From contig MHFD01000027.1 of the NCBI GenBank assembly GCA_001804045.1, positions 566-7,210 on the forward strand: 6,645 nucleotides of DNA. Direction: 5' to 3'. Each line of letters begins with the position of its first letter. The first letter of the stretch is position 1. Position numbers and translations under genes: made by a program. A model generated the notes under the pieces. That model saw only the letters and a program-made list of their open reading frames with translations. It searched no databases and was not told the DNA's origin. This document shows, one piece after another, positions 1-4,799 of the stretch. Origin of the DNA: Omnitrophica bacterium RBG_13_46_9. Lineage in GTDB: Bacteria > Omnitrophota > Gorgyraeia > JABMRN01 > RBG-13-46-9.

Positions 1-1
1 A

Positions 2-1024
2 GCAAATCCCGAAGTCATACCTGCCGCCTCAGAATATTTAAAAATAAGTTTTACCTGGTCCATCTTCATATTTCTCTTTATCGGTTTCAATCAGGCCCTA
101 AGAGGTTCAGGCGATGCTGTTATGCCGTTAAAGGTGCTTATTCTGGCTAATATAATTAACATTGCTCTCGACCCTTTGCTGATTTTCGGCTTTGGTTTTT
201 TTCCGCGTATGGAAGTCGCGGGATCGGCCACGGCAACGGTTATAAGCAGACTTGTAGGGGTGATCATTCTTTTAAGGCATCTTCTTTTCGGGCACTCGAG
301 CCTTCATTTTCATAAAGGTATTTTTAAAGTCAACGTTCTTCTTATAGGCAGGATGATAAAAATCGGTTTTTTCGCTTCCATGGAAGTCCTGCTGCGTCAA
401 TTTTCGCTTCTTATGCTTTTGCGGCTTGTCACTTATTTTGGCCCGGCATGCCTTGCCGCATACGGGATAGTTATCCGCCTTAGGATGACCGTTATGATGC
501 TTGGATTCGGGATGGCTGCCGCCTCTTCGGTGCTTATAGGGCAAAATATGGGCGCGAACTATCCGGATAGGGCGACGCAGGCCGGGTGGGCTGCATTAAA
601 GTATTATGTGCTTATAGTGGCCCCTATCGCGGTGCTGTTTTTTATCTTTTCGCCGCAAATAATAAGTATATTCAGCAATAATCCTGAGGTAATCGGACCG
701 GGAAGCGTTTTTCTGCGTTTCATAGCCGTCACGTTGCCTTTTTTGGCGTCAGCGATTGTCCTGGGCAGAGGCATGACCGGAGCAGGCGACACAATGGCTC
801 CCGCCGTAATGACAGGAATCGCTCAGCTTGGCTTGCGCATTCCGGTTGCTTATGCGCTTGTTCTTATTTTCGGCTTAGGTAGCAGAGGCATATGGTTGGG
901 GGTCAATGTCTCGGATATATGCCAGGGTTTAGCTATGGCATGGTATTTTAAACGCGGTCTCTGGAAGAGAAGATATCACAAAAATCGTGCTATTTTAGAA
1001 CAGGAAAGTTTTATTCCGGTATAG
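2..1024 (+). CDS. MATE-family multidrug/toxin efflux transporter, 5'-truncated by window edge
   Basis: The frame is open from base 2, so the gene begins outside the window. The ATG at 122 is internal. About 340 residues are visible of a family usually near 450, so roughly the first quarter is missing. The visible part has the MATE signature RGSGDAVMP followed by NIINIALDPLLIFG (end of the N-lobe), then GQNMGANYPDRA, and in the C-lobe GMTGAGDTMAPAV with GLRIPVAY. At least eight hydrophobic helices are visible, and the tail is basic and cytoplasmic (KRGLWKRRYHK). Known role of the family: inner-membrane Na+- or H+-coupled antiport of cationic drugs and metabolites. The substrate cannot be read from sequence. 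It ends convergently with the 134-residue gene, 32 bp away. Family call is firm; the DinF or NorM subfamily is not resolved. Confidence 0.93.
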   Translation, partial: ANPEVIPAASEYLKISFTWSIFIFLFIGFNQALRGSGDAVMPLKVLILANIINIALDPLLIFGFGFFPRMEVAGSATATVISRLVGVIILLRHLLFGHSSLHFHKGIFKVNVLLIGRMIKIGFFASMEVLLRQFSLLMLLRLVTYFGPACLAAYGIVIRLRMTVMMLGFGMAAASSVLIGQNMGANYPDRATQAGWAALKYYVLIVAPIAVLFFIFSPQIISIFSNNPEVIGPGSVFLRFIAVTLPFLASAIVLGRGMTGAGDTMAPAVMTGIAQLGLRIPVAYALVLIFGLGSRGIWLGVNVSDICQGLAMAWYFKRGLWKRRYHKNRAILEQESFIPV

Positions 1025-1029
1025 AAGAA

Positions 1030-1057
1030 AAGCCCGGGAGGCTTGTCGCTCTTTTTT
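1030..1057. terminator. Weak shared terminator between convergent genes
   Basis: AAGCC (1030-1034) pairs with GGCTT (1040-1044) across a 5-nt loop. On the plus strand a six-T run follows at 1052-1057, 7 nt after the stem. On the minus strand the stem runs straight into a T-rich tract (GGCTTTTCTTCT). The short stem makes this tentative, but the site lies exactly between two converging stop codons. A longer alternative pair, GGGAGGC (1036-1042) with GCCTCCC (1070-1076), spans the T-run and reaches into the facing gene. Confidence 0.35.
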
Positions 1058-1461
1058 CAGTTTTTGGACGCCTCCCACGTTCCGCGGTCTTTAATAATAG
1101 GGATTTCCCACGTCCCTGACATTGTGTCCCCTTTTATCTGACCGGCGTATTTGAGCCTGCCCCTTTTGTCCTTGGCTAATCCAAATTCTATTTTATCTCC
1201 GTTAACCGTTCCCGTTATGCTGCCGCCTTTGGTGATAGACGAGCCTCCTATCTTTATATTACCCAAGAGGTTTGTTCCTTCTTTTTGAAGCGTGGCTTGA
1301 AAATCGCCCTTCACGCCTGTCTTTGCGCTGGCCCAAACACCCGTCCACAGATTACCTTCTTCCGACATTTCTACCTTATTAGTATAGATATTAGGGTAGA
1401 TAAAGTAGATAAACGTGCAGACCGGAAGGATAAAAGCGAATAGGACTATCATTTTTTTCAT
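1057..1461 (-). CDS. Hypothetical membrane-anchored small beta-type protein (134 aa)
   Basis: I do not recognise this gene. The N-terminus (residues 1-25, MKKMIVLFAFILPVCTFIYF) is a signal peptide or signal anchor. The single cysteine in it is not in a proper lipobox (LPVC). The remainder is about 100 residues rich in Gly, Thr and Trp, with alternating polar and hydrophobic residues: GVWASAKTGVKGDFQATL, then GSITGTVNGDKIEFGL, then YAGQIKGDTMSGTWEI and GTWEAS. The repeated G-x-I-x-G-x-x-x-G-D pattern suggests consecutive beta hairpins of a small barrel or sandwich exposed outside the inner membrane. A strong Shine-Dalgarno AAGGAGG (1474-1480) lies 12 nt before this ATG, and a promoter lies just upstream. 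A second ATG three codons in is also possible. It is the last gene of the minus-strand run. Confidence 0.8.
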   Translation of the reverse strand: MKKMIVLFAFILPVCTFIYFIYPNIYTNKVEMSEEGNLWTGVWASAKTGVKGDFQATLQKEGTNLLGNIKIGGSSITKGGSITGTVNGDKIEFGLAKDKRGRLKYAGQIKGDTMSGTWEIPIIKDRGTWEASKN

Positions 1462-1486
1462 AAAAGTGTTTCGCCTCCTTAAATAC

Positions 1487-1515
1487 AGTATATCTTATAA
1501 ATCCCGCAATTACAA
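1487..1515 (-). promoter_or_regulatory. Sigma70-type promoter of the 134-aa gene
   Basis: On the minus strand, TTGTAA (1510-1515) and TATACT (1487-1492) are separated by exactly 17 bp. The predicted start near 1480 falls at the AAGGAGG ribosome site, giving a leader of only about 20 nt. Confidence 0.6.
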
Positions 1516-1521
1516 ACGGAC

Positions 1522-1566
1522 TTAAAGCCCTTTTTGTCCTTTGGGGGATGGGGATCCAGGATGCAT
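1522..1566 (-). CDS. Possible 14-codon mini-ORF with ribosome site
   Basis: ATG at 1566 on the minus strand opens a 14-codon frame (MHPGSPSPKGQKGL) ending in TAA at 1522. AGGAGG (1577-1582) lies 10 nt upstream, and GGAG in it can pair with CTCC (hairpin 1578-1588, 3-nt loop). No homology is recognisable and no promoter is visible. It lies between the BamE-like gene and the promoter of the 134-residue gene. It could be a leader peptide or pure chance. Confidence 0.2.
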   Translation of the reverse strand: MHPGSPSPKGQKGL

Positions 1567-1594
1567 TTTTACCCTGCCTCCTGCGGAGATATCG

Positions 1595-1617
1595 CCGGTT
1601 TTTACGCTTAAAACCGG
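1595..1617 (-). terminator. Inverted repeat after the BamE-like gene, possible terminator without T-tract
   Basis: A perfect 8-bp stem, CCGGTTTT (1595-1602) with AAAACCGG (1610-1617), has a 7-nt loop and lies 6 bp beyond the stop codon of the BamE-like gene. No T-run follows on the minus strand, so it may protect the mRNA 3' end rather than terminate. Confidence 0.35.
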
Positions 1618-1623
1618 GACCAT

Positions 1624-1929
1624 TCATTTCCTTTTATAGTTGGTTTCCACGACCTGGCCGTTCAGAAAGATAATCTCTATGTGTTCCAGGCCTCTTTTAA
1701 ATGGCCTGTATACCCATCTCTCTTTTATGCCTTCCTGTTCGGTAAGGGTCTTTCTGAAAATAGGGGGCCCGAATCTTAACTCAATGGAACGCTTGTCTTC
1801 GCCGGCCAGATCCGGTTTTTCCTGCAGGGCCTTTACTATGTTGTCCCTTTTTTGGTCCCTGTACTCATATGGATATGCGGTATTTGCGAGAAACCATAAG
1901 GCTATAAATATAAATAAGATCTTTTTCAT
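1624..1929 (-). CDS. Small exported protein with BamE/SmpA-like motif (101 aa)
   Basis: The start at 1929 gives a clean signal peptide (MKKILFIFIALWFLANTAYP, residues 1-20). The longer frame from 1953 would add eight polar residues before the hydrophobic stretch and has no ribosome site, so it is disfavoured. The start at 1929 also has only a weak Shine-Dalgarno sequence. The mature part is about 80 residues. It has a charged helix-like stretch (RDNIVKALQEKPDLAGEDKRSIELRFGPP) and then strands with RWVYRPF and HIEIIFLNGQVVETNYKRK. The order 'LRFGPP ... W-Y ... I-x-F-x-N/D-G-x-V' resembles the SmpA/OmlA (BamE) fold, whose classical member helps the outer-membrane assembly machine. There is no lipobox, so if it is BamE-like it is soluble in the periplasm. 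The family assignment is inference; exported location is well supported. Confidence 0.75.
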   Translation of the reverse strand: MKKILFIFIALWFLANTAYPYEYRDQKRDNIVKALQEKPDLAGEDKRSIELRFGPPIFRKTLTEQEGIKERWVYRPFKRGLEHIEIIFLNGQVVETNYKRK

Positions 1930-2009
1930 ACAGAGCTCAAAGGGCGCTTCCATTTTTGGGATGGCATGGGAAAGCTAAAACCATCCTTTTGGCTTATAGC
2001 CGGTAAATT

Positions 2010-2186
2010 TTATTTACAGCAGCCGCCTTTTGTAATTTTCTTGATGACGCCTGCGGCAATAAAACACGCAAGACCCAAAAATATAAGCACGTTGTCCAAA
2101 TTCGGCACCAAATCAAAAGCTGACGCCAGAAGCAATAAGACTCCCAAGCCGACTAAAATAACGCCAACGGCATCTTTAGATTCCAT
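2010..2186 (-). CDS. Small two-helix membrane protein ending in GGCCK (58 aa)
   Basis: The start at 2186 is set by a near-perfect AAGGAGG (2192-2198) only 5 nt upstream. The frame continues upstream to a TTG at 2264, but that would sit at the predicted transcription start, so I reject it. The protein has two hydrophobic segments (about residues 6-28, GVILVGLGVLLLLASAF, and 31-50, NVLIFLGLACFIAAGV) joined by a short DLVPNLD turn. A short basic tail carries adjacent cysteines (KKITKGGCCK). The arrangement recalls the two-helix N-terminal unit of small LiaF-like or DUF5668-type proteins, but no family can be named. The tail Cys pair could bind a metal or take part in thiol chemistry. It lies 187 bp after the CDF metal exporter, with its own promoter. 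Confidence 0.75.
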   Translation of the reverse strand: MESKDAVGVILVGLGVLLLLASAFDLVPNLDNVLIFLGLACFIAAGVIKKITKGGCCK

Positions 2187-2197
2187 AACACCCTCCT

Positions 2198-2261
2198 TTT
2201 CCGTAAATCGGAAAGATATCCTATTTGCGGAAAATATAATACGCCCCTCTTTTATGAGAGG
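2198..2261 (-). promoter_or_regulatory. Structured leader of the 58-aa gene: hairpin abutting ribosome site
   Basis: The predicted ~80-nt leader contains two hairpins. CCTCT (2246-2250) pairs with AGAGG (2257-2261). TTTCCG (2198-2203) pairs perfectly with CGGAAA (2209-2214) over a 5-nt loop. The second hairpin shares its last base with the AAGGAGG ribosome site, so its folding could affect translation. Pairing is seen directly; regulation is inferred. Confidence 0.35.
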
Positions 2262-2272
2262 CAATCCGGACC

Positions 2273-2301
2273 ATTATACCTTTAAAAAGAGCGCGCCTCA
2301 A
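2273..2301 (-). promoter_or_regulatory. Sigma70-type promoter of the 58-aa gene
   Basis: On the minus strand, TTGAGG (2296-2301), a 17-bp spacer and a perfect TATAAT (2273-2278). Transcription would start near 2266 and would also cover the BamE-like gene, which has no obvious promoter of its own. Confidence 0.7.
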
Positions 2302-2373
2302 GGCTTATCTTGATTTTCCTAAAAGAAGAAAAGTGGCAGGGCAGACGCTTTCAGCCGATAGGGGTTTTGCGAC

Positions 2374-3261
2374 TTACCCGGACGGCTCGATGTGTACGGA
2401 TACGATCGTGTCCTTACCGTATAGACTCTTTATTTTATCTTCGACCTTTGTTGAAATAAGGTGCGCTTTTGTGATATTTAAAGACTTGTCGACTTTGATA
2501 TGAACATCTATGGCAAAAGCGTTTCCGATCTTTCTCGTTTTCATGTTATGCGAAGACTTTACTCCGGGAACGGAGCGAATTGTTTCCAAAATCTTGCTTT
2601 CTATTTCCTCGCTTAATGAGGCGTCGATTAACTCATTTGTGCTTGCCAGAGATATATCTATGCCTACTTTTGCTATTAGTAAACTGACTATGATAGCGGC
2701 TATAGGGTCTAATATGCGCCATTTTTCGCCAAATATTATGGCGCCCCCTATGCCCAGCATCGTGCCTATGGAAGACAAGGCGTCCGAACGGTGATGCCAG
2801 GCATTGGCAATTACCGCCTGGCTGTTTATTGCTTTACCTACTTTTGTCGCATACTGATATAGGCACTCTTTGACCGCTATGGAGATTACAGCTGCAAAAA
2901 ATGCGACCCATCCCGGCCTTGTGATAATATTGCCCCTATAGGAATTGACTATTTCGATAACCCCCATCCAGAAGATTTTTGCCCCGACAACAAGGAGCGC
3001 AAAGCCTATGATTGTGGTAGCCAGGGTCTCTACCTTGCCGTGTCCGTAATCATGGGTTTTATCCTTTGGCTTACTGGCTATTCCTATGCCCAATAGGACA
3101 ACGATGTCTGTTGCTATGTCAGAAAGGGAATGGAAGGCATCCGCGATCATGGCGGCGCTTTTACCGGCTACTCCGGCAATAAACTTGAAAAAAGTCAAAA
3201 TAATATTTACTAAAAGCCCTTTTACCGTTATGTCATTTGCTTGGCGTGTTCTGTCGGCCAT
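2374..3261 (-). CDS. Cation diffusion facilitator (CDF) family divalent metal exporter
   Basis: The protein is 295 residues, the usual CDF length. Helices 1 and 2 cover about residues 15-65 with the family motif DAFHSLSD (41-48). The loop HDYGHGK (70-76) follows, then four more helices up to about 205, with NAWHHRSDALSS (153-164). H44/D48 and H156/D160 form the expected transport site of two HxxxD pairs, the pattern usually tied to Zn2+/Cd2+; specificity remains inference. The C-terminal 90 residues form the cytoplasmic ferredoxin-like ZT-dimer domain (VPGVKSSHNMKTRKIGNAFAIDVHI, with a late H254 and H290). Family role: metal/proton antiport out of the cytoplasm in the inner membrane. The ATG at 3261 has a weak AAAGGA 12 nt upstream. 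The gene is preceded by a long, structured leader and a strong promoter, unlike its neighbours. Confidence 0.95.
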   Translation of the reverse strand: MADRTRQANDITVKGLLVNIILTFFKFIAGVAGKSAAMIADAFHSLSDIATDIVVLLGIGIASKPKDKTHDYGHGKVETLATTIIGFALLVVGAKIFWMGVIEIVNSYRGNIITRPGWVAFFAAVISIAVKECLYQYATKVGKAINSQAVIANAWHHRSDALSSIGTMLGIGGAIIFGEKWRILDPIAAIIVSLLIAKVGIDISLASTNELIDASLSEEIESKILETIRSVPGVKSSHNMKTRKIGNAFAIDVHIKVDKSLNITKAHLISTKVEDKIKSLYGKDTIVSVHIEPSG

Positions 3262-3300
3262 TTATAACTACAATCCTTTCTCAAGGTCAAAACAGGAAAG

Positions 3301-3365
3301 AACCGCCGCTCGTGCTATAACTTCAATGCCTTTCAAGCGCGTTTTTGGACACTTATTTGGCGGTT
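3301..3365 (-). promoter_or_regulatory. Stem-closed element in the leader of the CDF gene
   Basis: AACCGCC and GGCGGTT (3359-3365 with 3301-3307) form a perfect 7-bp stem enclosing 51 nt. On the minus strand it sits between the mini-ORF and the CDF start, and is followed by CTTTCCTGTTTT. It does not match the metal-sensing riboswitches I know (NiCo/czcD or yybP-ykoY). It is a candidate regulatory leader, identity unknown. Confidence 0.3.
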
Positions 3366-3399
3366 AAAAGATCATAGGGCGATACCCCGACTTTTTCAT
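3364..3399 (-). CDS. Possible 11-codon upstream ORF in the CDF leader
   Basis: ATG at 3399 opens MKKSGYRPMIF and stops with TAA at 3364. The ATG lies about 9 nt from the predicted transcription start, with no convincing ribosome site. Its TAA overlaps the first two bases of the AACCGCC stem arm, so translation here would meet the structured element. This is speculative. Confidence 0.15.
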   Translation of the reverse strand: MKKSGYRPMIF

Positions 3400-3414
3400 C
3401 CGATCTTCTCTAAA

Positions 3415-3443
3415 ATTATACCCCCAACGACGATGAGTCACAA
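3415..3443 (-). promoter_or_regulatory. Sigma70-type promoter of the CDF gene
   Basis: On the minus strand, TTGTGA (3438-3443), a 17-bp spacer and TATAAT (3415-3420). The start near 3408 leaves a leader of about 145 nt. A 5-bp inverted repeat (AACTC 3457-3461, GAGTT 3470-3474) just upstream of the -35 could be an operator, without further support. Confidence 0.65.
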
Positions 3444-3588
3444 GGTTTATCTTCGCAACTCGTTTCAATGAGTTTCGGGTAAATGTATTTCAATAATCGG
3501 AGGTTTCTTAAGGTTTCTTGGTGCTGCTATATATCGTGAAATTCGATGTGCGACAGTTATAATTCGTATGCGAATTACGCGTTTTATG

Positions 3589-3682
3589 TTGCATAGGTTG
3601 CAGAGGTTTCATAGGTTGCAGATGTTGCTTTTTTATGCAACCTTTGCAACCTTTAGCAACCTCCGCAACCTTTGCAACTTCT
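3589..3682. repeat. Inverted array of degenerate 9-nt units (TTGCAnAGG / GCAACCTTT)
   Basis: The left half has four 9-nt units in exact register: TTGCATAGG, TTGCAGAGG, TTTCATAGG, TTGCAGATG (3589-3624), then TTGC. After an AT-rich spacer (3629-3636) the right half runs in the complementary sense: GCAACCTTT (3637), GCAACCTTTA (3646), GCAACCTCC (3656), GCAACCTTT (3665), GCAACTTCT (3674). The halves can fold on each other, with GTTGC/GCAAC closing the loop. The inversion of a tandem array is the unusual feature. Confidence 0.75.
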
Positions 3683-3708
3683 AGTAGCCTCCCGAAACCT
3701 TCTCGAAT

Positions 3709-3755
3709 GGGATTGCTTCGCTTGGTCCTACTAAAATCCCGGTCGCTCGCAATGA
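3709..3755. repeat. Dispersed intergenic repeat of the GGGATTGCTTCGC...TCGCTCGCAATGA type
   Basis: GGGATTGCTTCGC (3709-3721) and TCGCTCGCAATGA (3743-3755) flank a 21-bp insert. ATTGC (3712-3716) pairs with GCAAT (3749-3753). The two boxes match a repeat I recall from many environmental genomes, where they usually lie closer together. Whether this copy is interrupted needs comparison with other copies in the genome. Confidence 0.5.
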
Positions 3756-3790
3756 TACGAGCTCGAATCGTCCTACGTCCCAGCGGCTTA

Positions 3791-3811
3791 GCCCTGAGTT
3801 TGTCGAAGGGC
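3791..3811. repeat. REP-like imperfect palindrome CCCTGAGTTTGTCGAAGGG
   Basis: The core CCCTGAGTTTGTCGAAGGG (3792-3810) is a widely dispersed intergenic palindrome. GCCCT (3791-3795) pairs with AGGGC (3807-3811). It often appears in false translations as LSLSKG, as it does here on the plus strand. Confidence 0.6.
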
Positions 3812-3856
3812 GCAGGGAGCGGACGTCCCACGTCCTGCGTAACGAGTACCCCCACA

Positions 3857-3891
3857 ACCTATTACCTACGACCTATGAACTACGAGCTAGG
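3857..3891. repeat. Degenerate 7-nt tandem array, consensus ACCTAYG
   Basis: Five consecutive heptamers are seen: ACCTATT, ACCTACG, ACCTATG, AACTACG, AGCTAGG. The exact 7-nt spacing is kept while bases drift. No coding role is visible. Confidence 0.6.
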
Positions 3892-3943
3892 AACCATCCG
3901 GAACCGGATACGCCCATGGCGGGGGAAGACAGCAGGTAAACAA

Positions 3944-4516
3944 TTACGCTACCCTACTGCCAAGCGCGGCCGCCTTATCGCGTATATCACCTTTTTTCTT
4001 GATATCGCCCGAGACGCCAGCGTTGGGCACAAGTAGCGATTTAAACTTCATTCCGGTGTAAGCGGCCGTCAATGCGAACGGCTTTTCGAGGGCCTTCAGA
4101 CCCACATCTTCAAATGCACTGGCTATCAGGACAAGCGTCTTTCCTTTTAATGGGGTTTCCATCGTGCCAGCCTCATTATCCCATTTATATAGCGAGAACA
4201 TGCGGTCAAAGACCAGCTTCAGTTGCGCGCTCGCCGCGAAGAAATAGAGGGGCGTAGCCATGACTATGACATCCGCTTTGGCCATTTTCGCCAGAACCGA
4301 TTTTACTTCGTCATCGATGACGCATTCGTACTTGTCCGTCTTCTGGCAGGCTCGGCAGGAGGCGCAACCCGTGGATTTATACTTGAGAAAAGCGGTACGC
4401 ACGACCGCGATTTGAGCGCTTTTTAATAGAGCGCCTTCCATAAACCAGTTAACGAGTGTTGCGGTATTGCCGTCTTTCTTTGGGCTTCCGGAGAGTATCA
4501 ATATTTTTTTGGACAT
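3944..4516 (-). CDS. Flavodoxin-fold NAD(P)H reductase of the iron-sulfur flavoprotein type
   Basis: Starting at MSKKILILSG (4516) gives 190 residues, normal for the family. Longer frames from 4534 or a GTG at 4549 run into the hairpin cluster and add residues not typical of the fold. The first strand and FMN phosphate loop are KKILILSGSPKKDGNT (3-18). A cysteine motif follows, C51-x2-C54-x2-C57-x7-C65. Then VIVMATPLYFFAASAQLKLVFDR (83-105) holds the second flavin-contacting segment and dimer helix. The compact cysteine motif fits the CX2CX2CX(4-7)C that binds a 4Fe-4S cluster in the archaeal iron-sulfur flavoprotein (Isf); cluster binding here is inferred. Likely role: FMN-dependent electron transfer or small-molecule reduction in the cytoplasm. 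No clear ribosome site precedes the start. Confidence 0.88.
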   Translation of the reverse strand: MSKKILILSGSPKKDGNTATLVNWFMEGALLKSAQIAVVRTAFLKYKSTGCASCRACQKTDKYECVIDDEVKSVLAKMAKADVIVMATPLYFFAASAQLKLVFDRMFSLYKWDNEAGTMETPLKGKTLVLIASAFEDVGLKALEKPFALTAAYTGMKFKSLLVPNAGVSGDIKKKGDIRDKAAALGSRVA

Positions 4517-4533
4517 TTGATAAATTTTACCCA

Positions 4534-4584
4534 TGAACCAGAAAGCCACGCCTGTAAGGGCGCGGATGAATGGCTTTCGGTTCA
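4534..4584. repeat. Nested hairpin A (13-bp bulged arms enclosing a TGTAAG-loop hairpin)
   Basis: The outer arms are TGAACC plus GAAAGCC (4534-4539, 4541-4547) with GGCTTTC plus GGTTCA (4572-4578, 4579-4584), all 13 pairs perfect apart from one bulged A at 4540. Inside is CCACGCC (4546-4552) with GGCGCGG (4559-4565), loop TGTAAG, and one A-C mismatch (4548/4563). Outer and inner stems share two bases and compete there. Confidence 0.7.
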
Positions 4585-4616
4585 GGGTTCCGCTCCACCG
4601 ATAGAGCGGAACCCTG
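4583..4616. repeat. Perfect 13-bp hairpin C
   Basis: CAGGGTTCCGCTC (4583-4595) and GAGCGGAACCCTG (4604-4616) are exact complements around the 8-nt loop CACCGATA. No T-run follows closely on either strand, so a classic terminator is unlikely. Confidence 0.75.
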
Positions 4617-4624
4617 TAAAAAGA

Positions 4625-4656
4625 GAAGCCACCGCTGTAAGGCGGTGGAGCTTCAC
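4625..4656 (+). repeat. Hairpin B, resembling an IS200/IS605-type right end (omega-RNA 3' end)
   Basis: CCACCGC (4629-4635) pairs perfectly with GCGGTGG (4642-4648) around the loop TGTAAG. GAAG (4625-4628) pairs with CTTC (4651-4654) after a two-base AG bulge, and the element ends AGCTTCAC. The layout GAAGCC-stem-loop-stem-GGAG-N2-TCAC resembles the right ends of IS200/IS605-family elements that encode TnpB guide RNAs. No tnpA or tnpB is present, so this could be a remnant or a non-autonomous element, or an unrelated hairpin. Confidence 0.35.
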
Positions 4657-4799
4657 TGACACTATTTTAACATTTTTTAGATAATAATACATCCTATTTT
4701 TCCCGCGAGGGCCAAATCCGTCTGTCACGCGAAAGAGCGCATGCCCTAAGACGGTCTTGTAGAGAATAGCATTCGGATACATTTTTTGAAAGAAATCCC
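4657..4799. other. Spacer before yajQ, no gene recognised
   Basis: No gene is supported. A 6-bp inverted repeat, CCGTCT (4718-4723) with AGACGG (4749-4754), encloses 25 nt containing a small CGC/GCG pair. The minus-strand frame across this region reads through the hairpins and looks spurious. Confidence 0.5.

Larger units (their letters stand above)
3444..3943. other. Gene-free intergenic stretch made of small repeats
   Basis: No credible gene lies here. Open frames on both strands translate into low-complexity repeats (LQPLQP, EVAKVAEVAKGCKGC) or the LSLSKG string that comes from an intergenic repeat. From left to right it holds: AGGTTTCTT twice (3501-3509, 3511-3519); a 7-bp hairpin TAATTCG/CGAATTA (3560-3577); an inverted array of 9-nt units (3589-3682); a GGGATTGCTTCGC-type repeat (3709-3755); ACGTCCCA twice (3775-3782, 3823-3830) around a REP-like repeat (3791-3811); a 7-nt array (3857-3891); and a palindrome ATCCGGAACCGGAT (3896-3909). 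Confidence 0.8.

Noticed and set aside
1391..1627. 78-codon minus-strand frame overlapping the 134-aa gene
   Set aside because: It covers the promoter, the ribosome site and the signal peptide of a better gene and shows no domain.
3294..3355. Minus-strand string containing KGIEVIARAAVLS, recalling the start of Nudix hydrolases
   Set aside because: About 30 codons only, no ATG, stops before the CDF start and no Nudix box. A decayed gene fragment is possible but cannot be supported.
3301..3365. 7-bp end-pairing (AACCGCC/GGCGGTT) suggesting a tRNA acceptor stem
   Set aside because: Only 65 nt long, with no T-arm GTTC motif, no D-arm and no usable anticodon arm on either strand.
3508..4036. Open frames on both strands across the repeat region (115 and 133 codons)
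   Set aside because: They translate the 9-nt repeats and the REP-like palindrome (LQPLQP, LSLSKG), have no ribosome site, and the plus-strand frame runs into the flavoprotein gene.
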